DNA from: Levilactobacillus acidifarinae DSM 19394 = JCM 15949 | Lineage (GTDB): Bacteria > Bacillota > Bacilli > Lactobacillales > Lactobacillaceae | Assembly: GCF_001434835.1 (NCBI RefSeq) | Contig: NZ_AZDV01000028.1 | Location: 176,363 to 240,362 of the forward strand | Reading direction: 5' to 3' | Length of the DNA: 64,000 nt | Shown: piece by piece, positions 8,406 to 16,384 of the stretch | Position numbering within the stretch: position 1 is the stretch's first letter | Layout of the letters: the number at the start of each line of letters is the position of its first letter | Program-made: the position numbers and the translations under genes | Notes under the pieces: generated by a model | The model's database searches: none | What the model was told of the DNA's origin: nothing | Seen by the model: only the letters and a program-made list of their open reading frames with translations

Positions 8406-9053
8406 TTATTTTACAAAAATATAGTGCGCCGCCTTGTAACTAACGATTAATTCGGCATCGTCGGTCAGATTCCGGACCGTAACGGGCCCTTCAAATGGAT
8501 CGTGTTTTTCGATCTTGAGTTGGTCCCCGATGTCTAACTTCAAGTCGCCCAGATACGTGAGGAGATCGTGATTATCGATAAACCGATCAACGGTCACCAC
8601 ACTGCCGTCCTTGGCATCGTTCAAGACGGTGTGACTGTCTTCGTGGTAGTGGCCAAATCGGTCAGGAATCACCCCACCGTGGGGGCAATGGGTCGGATGC
8701 CCCAACATGTCATCCAACGCGTTGACCAGTTTAGGACTCGTCACGTGTTCCAAGACCTCGGCTTCATCATGAACGTCGGGTAACTCGTAGCCCAACTTTT
8801 CCACCAAGAAGTCCTCCCAGATCCGGTGCTTACGCACTAAGTCTTCAGCCAGCCGAATCCCCTTGCTAGTGAGCGAAATTCCCGCGTACGGTGTGTGTTC
8901 CGCTAACCCTTCGGCAGCCATTTTGTTGACCATTTCGGTCACTGAGCCGGCAGCAATATTCAAACTAATGGCGATTTGCTTATTGGAAACCTTTTTTTGT
9001 TTCCCGCCCAGTTCGAAAATAATCTTTAAATAGTCCTCCTTCATCGGAGTCAT
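8406..9053 (-). CDS. DtxR/MntR family metal-dependent regulator
   Basis: A 215-residue metal-activated DNA-binding repressor. Residues 1-65 form the winged helix (KEDYLKIIFELG, SNKQIAISLNIAAGSVTEMVNKM); 66-140 form the metal-binding dimerization domain with HDEAEVLEHV and HPTHCPHG; the C-terminus is a FeoA/SH3-like domain. The family controls manganese or iron homeostasis. It is the second gene after a zinc-type CDF exporter, 58 bases apart with no terminator, which suggests it controls or co-varies with metal efflux. The metal cannot be fixed by reading alone. Confidence 0.9.
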   Translation of the reverse strand: MTPMKEDYLKIIFELGGKQKKVSNKQIAISLNIAAGSVTEMVNKMAAEGLAEHTPYAGISLTSKGIRLAEDLVRKHRIWEDFLVEKLGYELPDVHDEAEVLEHVTSPKLVNALDDMLGHPTHCPHGGVIPDRFGHYHEDSHTVLNDAKDGSVVTVDRFIDNHDLLTYLGDLKLDIGDQLKIEKHDPFEGPVTVRNLTDDAELIVSYKAAHYIFVK

Positions 9054-9111
9054 ACTTTGTTCACCTCATCTAAATCGATACGTCATTCAACAAGCGGTAT
9101 TGCGTGCAAGG

Positions 9112-10011
9112 TCAATCATGCCGCCAATCATTTTGCTTATAAAACAGGGATTCGTCTTTTCCGCGGTGACACTCCGCTTGGATGGTTACGTGATTCACGT
9201 CGTACTTGTGACAGAGTAACGCCTCAATCTGCCGGTAAACCGGTTCGACCTGGCTTAACGGCAGATCGGCCATATTCACGTGTACGGAGAAAACCACGTT
9301 ATTTTCATCAATCTGCCAAGCGTGCAAATGGTGAACCCCCTCAATCTGGGGTAACGCACAAATATCGCGTGCAATTCCCTCGTAATCGAGCTTCGGGGCC
9401 CCTTCCATGAGAATCTCGAAGGTCTGTTTCACAATTGGCCAAGATTCGTAAATGATGTAGCCGGCCACCAGTAAACTGATGAGCGGATCCACCCAACTAA
9501 TCTGCCAAAAGGTAATCAGTAAAGCCCCCACGATCACCCCAATCGAAGCTAGCGCATCACTCAATAAATGCAAATACGTCGCCCGAATGTTGAGATTGTG
9601 CTTGGCGCCCTTATTTAAGAGGAGGGTGGAGAGGAGATTAGCCGCAAAACTAACCACCGCGACCACTAACATCACGTCGCCCTTGACCGGTTGCGGGTGG
9701 AGTAACCGCCGGATGGCTTCGCCGCCTAATCCGATGGAAACCAGGATTAGTAACCCTGAGTTCAGCAAAGCCGTTAAGATTTCCACTCGTCGGTAACCAA
9801 AGGTGTTCTGGCGCGTCTGGTGGCGGCCACCAATGCGGTGGGCCACGTAACTTAAAATGACGGATAGCGCATCACCAAGATTATGAAAGGCATCCGAAAG
9901 TAACGACAAGCTCCCCGAGAGGAGGCCTCCCAATAATTCGAATCCCGTGATGACCACGTTCAAAACGGTCACGAGCAAAAAACGGCCGCCCGTTAACCCA
10001 TTCTTTTCCAC
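9112..10011 (-). CDS. Cation diffusion facilitator (Zn-type CDF)
   Basis: Six-helix metal:proton antiporter of the CDF family, 299 residues, plus a cytoplasmic C-terminal domain rich in His near its end. The transport site is HD-HD (His43/Asp47 in SDAFHNLGD and His148/Asp152 in HLLSD), the pattern usual for zinc exporters (CzcD/ZitB). The start is taken at GTG 10011: GGAGGGG lies at proper distance, while the GTG at 10020 abuts it directly. It precedes the DtxR-family gene in the same direction. Confidence 0.9.
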   Translation of the reverse strand: MEKNGLTGGRFLLVTVLNVVITGFELLGGLLSGSLSLLSDAFHNLGDALSVILSYVAHRIGGRHQTRQNTFGYRRVEILTALLNSGLLILVSIGLGGEAIRRLLHPQPVKGDVMLVVAVVSFAANLLSTLLLNKGAKHNLNIRATYLHLLSDALASIGVIVGALLITFWQISWVDPLISLLVAGYIIYESWPIVKQTFEILMEGAPKLDYEGIARDICALPQIEGVHHLHAWQIDENNVVFSVHVNMADLPLSQVEPVYRQIEALLCHKYDVNHVTIQAECHRGKDESLFYKQNDWRHD

Positions 10012-10106
10012 CAAAACCACCCCTCCGTTACCAAACTATCTCTATTATGGCAGAGTTTCGGGGGAAATAAAAGGTGGTTTGAGGGGAACCTGACTATTCC
10101 TAACAA

Positions 10107-10138
10107 AAAGTGGCTCCACGTTTTTGTGAAACCACTTT
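10107..10138 (-). terminator. Terminator after GNAT gene
   Basis: Stem AAGTGG...CCACTT with inner TCAC/GTGG-type pairs followed on the minus strand by TTTTT. It lies 31 bases past the stop of the upstream GNAT gene. Confidence 0.75.
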
Positions 10139-10169
10139 CTTTACTATTATACAGCGTTTAATACTGACG

Positions 10170-10730
10170 TTAGGCCAGTGATGTTTGGAATAAGTGTTCT
10201 GGTTGAACGTGGGCCGTCAGTCGTTCGTACGCGAAGTCCTGAACGCCCGCGAGCCCCACACTGTCCAGATCAATCCGTCCGGTTTCGGTGAACCCGTTCT
10301 TCTTGATGATGTGTTGCATCGCCATGTTCTGAGGATGGGTATCGATCCGAATACTTTCGATATGGTCCGCCTGATCGATCTGGGCGAATAAGCGTTGGAA
10401 CAATTCCCCGGCCAAGCCGTGCCCGTGGTGGTGAGCCGAAACGGCCACCCGGTGAATCGCCAAGTAGGCGGCATCATGCGTCAGCCACTGACCATCGATT
10501 TGTCGGTAAGTTGGATCGACGCCGGGAATAATTGCCGCCGTCCCCAATATCTCATGATTTTCCTCCAAGACAACCGTCCATCCCTGGTGAATGTCATCAA
10601 CTAAGACCGCCGTGTTCGGGTAAATTCCCTGCCACTGGTCAATGGATTGGGCCGCCAAAAGGTCGCGCCCGTCCCGAATAATTGCTTCAATTTCTGGTAA
10701 ATCAGCCATAGTTGCTTGTCGTAACAGCAT
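10170..10730 (-). CDS. GNAT family N-acetyltransferase
   Basis: A 186-residue predicted acetyltransferase. Typical GNAT order: LRQATMADLPEI at the N-terminus, central strand AYLAIHRVAVSAHHHGHGLAGELF with the acetyl-CoA loop HGHGLAG, and the late motif AMQHIIKKNGFTETGRI. The acceptor is unknown. The start at 10730 is chosen because AAAGGATGG is eight bases upstream; the ATG at 10742 is inside that ribosome site. An AACACGTT octamer that recurs in the neighbouring intergenic region lies in its presumed promoter. Confidence 0.85.
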   Translation of the reverse strand: MLLRQATMADLPEIEAIIRDGRDLLAAQSIDQWQGIYPNTAVLVDDIHQGWTVVLEENHEILGTAAIIPGVDPTYRQIDGQWLTHDAAYLAIHRVAVSAHHHGHGLAGELFQRLFAQIDQADHIESIRIDTHPQNMAMQHIIKKNGFTETGRIDLDSVGLAGVQDFAYERLTAHVQPEHLFQTSLA

Positions 10731-10742
10731 GTGCCACACCAT

Positions 10743-11249
10743 CCTTTATAAATTCAATTTAAAATTGATTTTGTTATATTAACACGTTCGTTTTAAAAAA
10801 CAACAATCCAAGCTCACTTTTTTCGACCGAAAATCACCTGAGGGGGTCAAAGCTTGATTTACCAAGCTTTGACCCCCTCATTATTTTTTCATTTTCACCA
10901 GTTTTTTTCAGAAAACTGCAAACGAAAGCCCCGTGCGAAGAACCTTCTAAACTTCGTACGGGGCCTGCAGAGGCAAACGAGGCGAGTGAAAATCAAAACA
11001 CGTTAATTTTCAAAAACACGTCGTTTCAATTACGATCGCTTACGTTAGCTTGTGCTAGCGTAGTCCAGCGCAAAAATAAACGCGCTATTACTCTTGGTTA
11101 TTCGCCTGGTTTCACAACACGTTAACAACATGAATGTCTGCTAACCCAGCCAGAAGATCGATTAGCATCGAAGGTTTTGACTGCCTCAGTTCGTGAGTCC
11201 TCCGCATCTTTAGCCTACCATTCTTAATGACCCGGTACAATCAAAAAGC
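10743..11249. other. 507-bp gene-free region with strong inverted repeats
   Basis: No credible coding frame. It holds a perfect 18-bp hairpin (10839-10880), a 13-bp hairpin GCCCCGTGCGAAG/CTTCGTACGGGGC (10928-10964), a 9-bp hairpin TACGTTAGC/GCTAGCGTA near 11043-11064, an AGCGC/GCGCT stem near 11073-11092, and a GCTAACC/GATTAGC-type pair near 11139-11168. It also holds four AACACGT octamers (10781, 10997, 11015, 11116). Wobble positions in the second and third hairpins favour a plus-strand RNA, while the last pair favours the minus strand, so the strand is open. It does not match T-box, tmRNA, RNase P or SRP RNA signatures that I know. Confidence 0.5.
10839..10880. terminator. Perfect 18-bp hairpin, terminator-like
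   Basis: TGAGGGGGTCAAAGCTTG (10839-10856), 6-base loop, exact complement (10863-10880). On the plus strand it is followed by TTATTTTTTC; on the minus strand the downstream side is GGTGATTTTC. There is no gene upstream on the plus strand, so it may end an unannotated RNA. Confidence 0.65.
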
Positions 11250-11693
11250 CTAATTTTCCGCATCTTCTAGTTGGAAGTGCCAGCCCGTTGTTCCGCGTTT
11301 GGCCACTAAATGTTTCGTCGGGGCGGGATCAAACTTACCGAGGTCAATCACCGCAGTCTGGTCCGTGACTTCCATGTGCGTAAACCGATCCTCAAAAAAC
11401 GAGCGTAACGCATCCAGATAAACGCCCCGTTGTCGAGCCCGTTGGACCGCACTGGTTAACGTATACCCGTCGTCCAAAAAACTCTTAATGAGTTGCACCT
11501 GCAGGACCGTCTTATAGGTAAACTTCCGGTTACTGTTATCCGCTACGGATTGACTTTTAATGTAGCCCTTACTTTCCCAATACCGGAGTTTGCTTTGGGC
11601 AATCCCCGTGGCTCGAGCCACATCCCCAATTCCCAGCGTCACACTATCTACGGGAATTTTTTTCATAATATCGGCCATTTCTCTTGTGAGCAT
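11250..11693 (-). CDS. MerR family transcriptional regulator
   Basis: A 147-residue regulator with an N-terminal MerR winged helix (GIGDVARATGIAQSKLRYWESKGYI) and a short C-terminal part. There is no obvious cysteine or large ligand domain, so the inducer is not visible. It is divergent from a DHA2 drug exporter, and the two promoters share a TGTCAA-N5-TTGACA palindrome, so it very likely controls the exporter and itself. The start is uncertain: ATG 11693 has only GGTGG upstream and ATG 11678 has AAGAGA; both keep the whole DNA-binding domain. Confidence 0.88.
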   Translation of the reverse strand: MLTREMADIMKKIPVDSVTLGIGDVARATGIAQSKLRYWESKGYIKSQSVADNSNRKFTYKTVLQVQLIKSFLDDGYTLTSAVQRARQRGVYLDALRSFFEDRFTHMEVTDQTAVIDLGKFDPAPTKHLVAKRGTTGWHFQLEDAEN

Positions 11694-11796
11694 TGCTTTG
11701 CCACCACCTTATTTTCTAATATCTATCAGACCGCCAATGAAAGCGGTTGTGAATTTTATAAACGAATCTTATGCTCATGTTTACTTTTCTCTAAAC

Positions 11797-11858
11797 AGTA
11801 TATATTTTATAAAACGTGTGTCAAGCTAGTTGACAAAGAACATCAAACTGAGTATATT
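11797..11858. promoter_or_regulatory. Back-to-back promoters with shared palindromic operator
   Basis: Plus strand: TTGACA (11830-11835), 17-base spacer, TATATT (11853-11858) for the exporter. Minus strand: TTGACA (11824-11819), 16-base spacer, TATACT (11802-11797) for the MerR gene. The two -35 boxes are the arms of one inverted repeat, TGTCAA-GCTAG-TTGACA (11819-11835), a natural operator for mutual control. Confidence 0.82.
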
Positions 11859-11899
11859 TGTTCCAGAAATAATTTTTGAGATAAAAGAGGGAATTAATT

Positions 11900-13387
11900 T
11901 TGGGAAATGCAATTGATACCAACGGCAAGCCCTACAACCGGACGCTACTTGTCGTTCTCCTATTAGTCGGATCATTCTGTACGGTCCTTAACCAGACGAT
12001 CTTGTCGACCGCCTTTCCGACCTTAATGAAGGCATTCGACGTGTCCACGTCAACCGTTCAATGGTTGACCACGGGCTTCTTACTGGTTAACGGGATTATG
12101 ATCCCCATCAGTGCTTGGCTGATCAACACCATCAGTTCTAAGTGGCTGTACATCGGGGCGATGTCCATCTTCTTAGCCGGGACCATCCTGTGCTGGACGG
12201 CGCTCAACTTCCCGATGCTGTTAATCGGGCGGTTAGTTCAAGCCGTCGGGGTCGGGGTCTCCATGCCCCTGCTCCAAACCATGATGTTGACCATCTTCCC
12301 CGCGAATAAACGGGGAACTGCCATGGGACTCGCCGGAATCGTTATCGGCCTGGCCCCAGCGATTGGCCCGACCTTATCCGGGTGGGTCATCGACAACTGG
12401 ACTTGGCGGGACCTGTTTGGGATGATCATCCCCATCGTGGTCGTCGTCCTATTAGCTAGTTTCTGGCTCATGCGCAGTGTCTTGGATACCAAGCGCGAAC
12501 CGTTAGACGTGTGGTCCGTTATTCTGTCGACCATCGGATTTGGGAGCATGTTATACGGCTTCTCCTCCGTCGGGGACGACGGTTGGGGCAGTGCCATCGT
12601 GCTGACCACCTTAATTGTCGGTGTCATCTTTGTTGGTCTGTTCATTTGGCGGCAATTAGTCATGGACGATCCGTTCTTAAACTTCCGGGTTTACAAATCC
12701 AAAGAGTTTACGGTATCGGCCATCTTAAGTTCCGTGGTCATGATGGCCATGGTCGGTGTCGAAATGGTCATTCCGCTGTACCTTCAAATGGTCAAGGGCA
12801 TGTCCGCCTTTCATTCCGGGTTAACCCTGTTAGCCGGGGCCTTAATGATGGGGGTTATGAGTCCCATCACCGGGCGGGCCTTCGACCGCTTCGGGGCCAA
12901 GCGTTTAGCGTTAATGGGAATGTTCCTGTTAACGGTTGGAACCGTCCCGTTCGCTTGGATTACCAAGGATAGTGCCACCATCTACATCGTGATCCTTTAC
13001 GCCATTCGGATGTTCGGGATTGCCATGGTCATGATGCCCGCTACCACTGCCGGGATGAACGCCTTGCCAATGGATATGATTAGTCACGGGACCGCCGTGA
13101 ACAACACCCAACGGCAGGTCGCCAGTTCCGTGGGGACGGCCATCATGGTCAGTGTCTTGACCAACGTAACCAAGAACGGGATGCCGGCTAAGCACGTCTT
13201 AACCACGAACCCCTTAAGCTACGCCGACCGGGCGATCAACGCCACTCTGGCTGGTTACCACGCCGCCTTCTGGATTGCCATTGGCTTTAGTGTTCTCGCC
13301 TTGATCGTGGCTATGTTCTTAAAGGGCAGTCGCAATCACTCGACCCATTTAGCTGATGAAGACGCCCAACAAGGAGGTGCCGCCTAA
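11900..13387 (+). CDS. DHA2 family MFS multidrug exporter
   Basis: A 495-residue proton-driven drug exporter with about 14 helices (EmrB/QacA type). Family motifs include LNQTILSTAFPTLMKAFDVS in helix 1, the motif A region GRLVQAVGVG, and the antiporter motif C region GLAPAIGPTLSGWVID. The start codon is TTG, with GAGGG eight bases upstream. It overlaps the following DUF4811 gene by one base, so the two are translationally coupled, and it is divergent from the MerR gene. The substrates are unknown. Confidence 0.9.
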   Translation: MGNAIDTNGKPYNRTLLVVLLLVGSFCTVLNQTILSTAFPTLMKAFDVSTSTVQWLTTGFLLVNGIMIPISAWLINTISSKWLYIGAMSIFLAGTILCWTALNFPMLLIGRLVQAVGVGVSMPLLQTMMLTIFPANKRGTAMGLAGIVIGLAPAIGPTLSGWVIDNWTWRDLFGMIIPIVVVVLLASFWLMRSVLDTKREPLDVWSVILSTIGFGSMLYGFSSVGDDGWGSAIVLTTLIVGVIFVGLFIWRQLVMDDPFLNFRVYKSKEFTVSAILSSVVMMAMVGVEMVIPLYLQMVKGMSAFHSGLTLLAGALMMGVMSPITGRAFDRFGAKRLALMGMFLLTVGTVPFAWITKDSATIYIVILYAIRMFGIAMVMMPATTAGMNALPMDMISHGTAVNNTQRQVASSVGTAIMVSVLTNVTKNGMPAKHVLTTNPLSYADRAINATLAGYHAAFWIAIGFSVLALIVAMFLKGSRNHSTHLADEDAQQGGAA

Positions 13388-14109
13388 TGATTCTGGTTAC
13401 CTTAGTTATCACGGCGATTCTCGCCTTTATCTGTTACGTCTACATTACCAACCGTTGGCTGGCCAACGGTCTGACCTTGCTCATGATCATCGGGGTCATG
13501 GTCAGCACCCTATTTATCGTGAAAAACGATCACGACCACTACGGGCTGCATAACGTGACCGAGACCACGACCACGAAGATCTACTCCGCTTCCCCGTCGA
13601 AGCAGATGCCTTTAATGTTGTATCAATCCGTCGGTACGGCCGATAAGCACCGCGTCTACGTCTACAAGACCAGCGCTAACGCCAAAAAGACGGCGCATAC
13701 TGCGGCCAAGGTCACCACGAAAAACGTGGTTAAGCGCACGACCGGTCAGAACCGGATTGTCACTCAAAAGACCTACCGGGAGTACAAGAACGGCACCTTC
13801 AAGTTCTGGTTCGGATTAGCCGACAACGGTCATAAATACGTGAAGGAAACCAACACGATTTACATTAATCAAAATTGGACCGTTTTAAGCGCATCCCAAG
13901 CGAAGAAACTGCAAAAGTTGGTTAAGTCTAAGAGCTACCAGGCTCAGCAAAAGACGGCCGCTAAGGCGTACGTCCAAAAGCAAGTCATGGCCGCCATGAC
14001 CAAGAATCCAACCATGAGTGCTACCCAACGGCAACAAGTTATCAAGCAGGCCACGGCCGCTTACCAGGCCCAAGCCATGCAACGGTTGCTTCAACAGATT
14101 AAACAATAA
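13387..14109 (+). CDS. DUF4811 membrane-anchored protein
   Basis: A 240-residue protein recognised as DUF4811, a family found next to DHA2 exporters in lactobacilli. Two N-terminal helices (about 1-18 and 25-46) precede a Thr/Lys/Gln-rich domain that is probably outside the membrane, ending in a Gln/Ala-rich helical tail (about 175-240). Its start overlaps the exporter stop codon by one base. By analogy with adaptor partners it may assist the exporter, but no function is established. Confidence 0.85.
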   Translation: MILVTLVITAILAFICYVYITNRWLANGLTLLMIIGVMVSTLFIVKNDHDHYGLHNVTETTTTKIYSASPSKQMPLMLYQSVGTADKHRVYVYKTSANAKKTAHTAAKVTTKNVVKRTTGQNRIVTQKTYREYKNGTFKFWFGLADNGHKYVKETNTIYINQNWTVLSASQAKKLQKLVKSKSYQAQQKTAAKAYVQKQVMAAMTKNPTMSATQRQQVIKQATAAYQAQAMQRLLQQIKQ

Positions 14110-14178
14110 TTAGTAGAATAGAAGACTTTTATTGCGCTAGACCGGCAAGTCTCACCCCGGTCTTCGCCCAAGTTAAAT

Positions 14179-14209
14179 AAAGGATCTCGCCAATTTAGCG
14201 AGGTCCTTT
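14179..14209 (+). terminator. Terminator after exporter operon
   Basis: Stem AAAGGATCTCGC/GCGAGGTCCTTT (one T-G pair on the plus strand) followed by ATTTTGT, 70 bases past the DUF4811 stop. Confidence 0.8.
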
Positions 14210-14229
14210 ATTTTGTCCTTAAACCACAC

Positions 14230-14263
14230 AAAAACGCCACGGTCCGCGGACCGTGACGTTTTT
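14230..14263. terminator. Bidirectional terminator
   Basis: CACGGTCC/GGACCGTG with a two-base loop, flanked by AAAAACG and CGTTTTT. It probably ends the small HTH gene on the minus strand. Confidence 0.85.
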
Positions 14264-14284
14264 CGTGGTATTCAGGGACCCCTA

Positions 14285-14524
14285 TTAACTTAACTGGGTC
14301 ATCTTAGATTGGGCTTGCCGGCAACGTGGCATCAACCCGGATAAGTCACTTAAAGACGTTCCATTTTCCTGAAAACACTGAATCATATCGATCCAGTACA
14401 GATCGGAATCATCAAATTCCGTTGTTGAATGGTTGGAACCTAACAGTCCGTTCTCAACGTATTCGGCCACCCGACTCTCATCGACGTGTGCTGAGTGCGC
14501 TAATTCAGTCAAGTTCATCTTCAT
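14285..14524 (-). CDS. Small MerR-like helix-turn-helix protein
   Basis: About 79 residues. The N-terminal half (MNLTELAHSAHVDESRVAEYVENGLL) resembles the first helices of a MerR-type domain, and DSDLYWIDMIQCFQENGTSLSDLSGL resembles the second MerR segment, but there is no effector domain. It may be a small DNA-binding protein or anti-regulator. Start uncertain: ATG 14524 has GGGG eight bases upstream; ATG 14551 would add nine residues. It is divergent from azlC and is a plausible regulator of azlCD. Confidence 0.7.
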   Translation of the reverse strand: MKMNLTELAHSAHVDESRVAEYVENGLLGSNHSTTEFDDSDLYWIDMIQCFQENGTSLSDLSGLMPRCRQAQSKMTQLS

Positions 14525-14667
14525 CGTCACTACCCCACTTTCTGCGTTCATTTCTAACTGATGAGAGTATCATACAGCCACCTTTACCAAAATGCAACCT
14601 TTTCTCCCGGACTTTTTTCGGTCCCACATGATCTCCCCCTAAAATTAACGCTTTACCTTGTCGTAGC

Positions 14668-14680
14668 AGTGTTTTACACT
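14668..14680. promoter_or_regulatory. Palindrome upstream of azlC
   Basis: AGTGT-TTT-ACACT, just downstream of a weak TTGTCG -35-like sequence, between the divergent small HTH gene and azlC. A possible operator; unproven. Confidence 0.4.
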
Positions 14681-14743
14681 AGTCTTTAATTGCTTTTTTA
14701 TCGTCTTATCATCAAATTTTTACATAGAAGGGATTCTGATTCC

Positions 14744-15448
14744 ATGACGCCTGACCTTACCTTTCGTGCCGGTCTTAAGGACGTCCTCCCCACCGTTTTT
14801 GGGTACATCGGGGTAGGACTGGCCTTCGGGATCGTCGCCAACACCAGTCACCTCAGCCTCCTCATGGTGGCCGGCCTGTCCTTTATCGTGTACGCCGGAT
14901 CCGCCCAATTCATCATCACCAGTATGCTGGTCGCTCATGACCCCCTATCGGCCATCCTCCTCTCCACGTTTCTGGTCAATTCCCGGATGATCTTGATGAG
15001 CACCAGTCTCGCCCAAGCCTTTCGTCACGAGTCGCTGACCAAAAACCTCTTGATTGGCTCGCTGGTGACCGACGAGACCTTCGCGTTAGCCATGAACAAG
15101 CAAAACAAAACCAACGGCCGGCTCAGCTTTGCCTGGCAGTCCGCCGCGAACGTGGTCGCCTACCTGGTCTGGGGTCTGGCCACCATCGTGGGGGCCATCC
15201 TGGGGAGCTTCATCACAAATCCCGCTCAGTTTGGCTTCGACTTCGCGTTAACGGCGATGTTTATCGGTCTCGTCTACCTGCAGCTCATTAGTGATAAACA
15301 TTTAGGCTTAACCCGCCAACTGCTGGTCATGGCATTTGTCGCCCTGGCCTACTACGTCTCGTTACGCTTCTTAAACAGTAATTTTGCCCTCCTGACGGCC
15401 ACCGTCCTGGGCTGTTTCTTCGGAATGGAGCTGAAAAAATGTCATTAA
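14744..15448 (+). CDS. azlC: AzlC-type branched-chain amino acid exporter subunit
   Basis: A 234-residue membrane protein with several helices, the large subunit of the LIV-E exporter family. Family motifs include FGYIGVGLAFGIVA, YAGSAQFI and LVNSRMILMS. The start follows GAAGGGA; upstream in-frame codons are in the leader. It overlaps azlD by ten bases. The pair exports branched-chain amino acids or analogues in other Firmicutes. Confidence 0.92.
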   Translation: MTPDLTFRAGLKDVLPTVFGYIGVGLAFGIVANTSHLSLLMVAGLSFIVYAGSAQFIITSMLVAHDPLSAILLSTFLVNSRMILMSTSLAQAFRHESLTKNLLIGSLVTDETFALAMNKQNKTNGRLSFAWQSAANVVAYLVWGLATIVGAILGSFITNPAQFGFDFALTAMFIGLVYLQLISDKHLGLTRQLLVMAFVALAYYVSLRFLNSNFALLTATVLGCFFGMELKKCH

Positions 15449-15771
15449 CCTTACCAGAACTCTGGGTCATCCTCGGGTGTGGCGCCGTCACGTTACTTTC
15501 ACGGACCCTCCCCTTCGCGTTAGTCCAACGCCTACAGTTGCCCGCGGGCGTCATCGATTTTCTAACCTTTGTTCCCATCGCCATCATGACCGCGCTGTGC
15601 TGCCAGAGTCTTTTTGTGGCGCACGTCGGTCACTGGGCAACGCTAAATCTGGCAAACTGTTACGCTGCCATCCCCGCTACACTAGCCGGTATCTTCACCA
15701 AAAGTTTATTGGTCGTCGTGGTGGTCGGCATCATGGCCATGGCGGTTATTCGCTACTTTAATCTCGGTTAA
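15439..15771 (+). CDS. azlD: AzlD-type exporter small subunit
   Basis: A 110-residue membrane protein with about four helices, the partner of AzlC. The N-terminal part GCGAVTLLSRTLPFALV and central FLTFVPIAIMTALC fit the family. Its start lies inside the end of azlC, so the two are translationally coupled and form one exporter. Confidence 0.92.
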   Translation: MSLTLPELWVILGCGAVTLLSRTLPFALVQRLQLPAGVIDFLTFVPIAIMTALCCQSLFVAHVGHWATLNLANCYAAIPATLAGIFTKSLLVVVVVGIMAMAVIRYFNLG

Positions 15772-15807
15772 CTCCCATAACGATTAACCAGGGATATCAG
15801 TCCAACT

Positions 15808-15847
15808 AATAACGGACCTTCACAAAAAAATGTGAAGGTCCGTTATT
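15808..15847. terminator. Perfect 17-bp hairpin after azlD
   Basis: AATAACGGACCTTCACA and its exact complement with a loop of six A. There is no T run after it on either strand, so it may be a weak terminator or an mRNA 3' stabiliser for both convergent genes. Confidence 0.6.
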
Positions 15848-15899
15848 GGTGTCTATTCTGATGCTAGCGCTAAGCCGCGCCTGATTAGTCAACCAAACT

Positions 15900-16295
15900 T
15901 TAGTCGATCATGCGCCAATTACCTTCATCGGCCCGCGAAATGTCATTTAAAAATTTCAAAACGCGTTTAGCTCGATCCGGTTGTTGACCGTTCAAGAGGT
16001 TCAGTCCCGCTCCCGTGACCATGGGTTCGCTCAGTCGGAAATCACCGTGACTCGCATCCCCGGTGGAGAAAGCCACGACGGTTTCCCCCGATTCGATTTG
16101 CGTGGTTAAAAAGAACAGGGTGAAGTCATCATCGTCTTGCATGTAAGCGGGCATTGCCCAGATATCGGGCGCAATCTCCTGCATTTCACCATCTAAAAAC
16201 TTAAACTCCTTGTGGTTGGCTTGCGTGACGGGCTGCTTGAGCACCAACATCATCTTGCCAAATTCATCATCGCCCAATTGTAACTGATCCTTCAT
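15900..16295 (-). CDS. Hypothetical protein, 131 aa
   Basis: Not recognised. A soluble acidic protein without signal peptide or membrane segment. It has alternating strand/helix character, an acidic stretch (MQDDDDFTLFFLTT) and a Trp near the C-terminus (NWRMID). The style is somewhat like SseB or SUKH-type small proteins, but I see no diagnostic motif. GAGGAGG eight bases upstream gives a firm start. It is monocistronic on the minus strand between azlD and a GNAT gene. Confidence 0.7.
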   Translation of the reverse strand: MKDQLQLGDDEFGKMMLVLKQPVTQANHKEFKFLDGEMQEIAPDIWAMPAYMQDDDDFTLFFLTTQIESGETVVAFSTGDASHGDFRLSEPMVTGAGLNLLNGQQPDRAKRVLKFLNDISRADEGNWRMID

Positions 16296-16384
16296 GGGTC
16301 GTGCCTCCTCGTCTATGGTTGATTGTCCTATTATACGCTATTCACTAAAAAGACACCACGGCGAGCGTGGTGTCCTTATCAAAA

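Noticed and set aside
11147..11215. A tRNA T-arm-like hairpin (CTCAGTTCGTGAG)
   Set aside because: The loop has five bases instead of seven and no acceptor, D or anticodon arms are found around it.
10913..11220. tmRNA, RNase P RNA, 4.5S RNA or T-box in the structured gap
   Set aside because: I looked for the tRNA-like ends and tag of tmRNA, the RNase P core block, the SRP tetraloop region and the T-box core on both strands; none is present.
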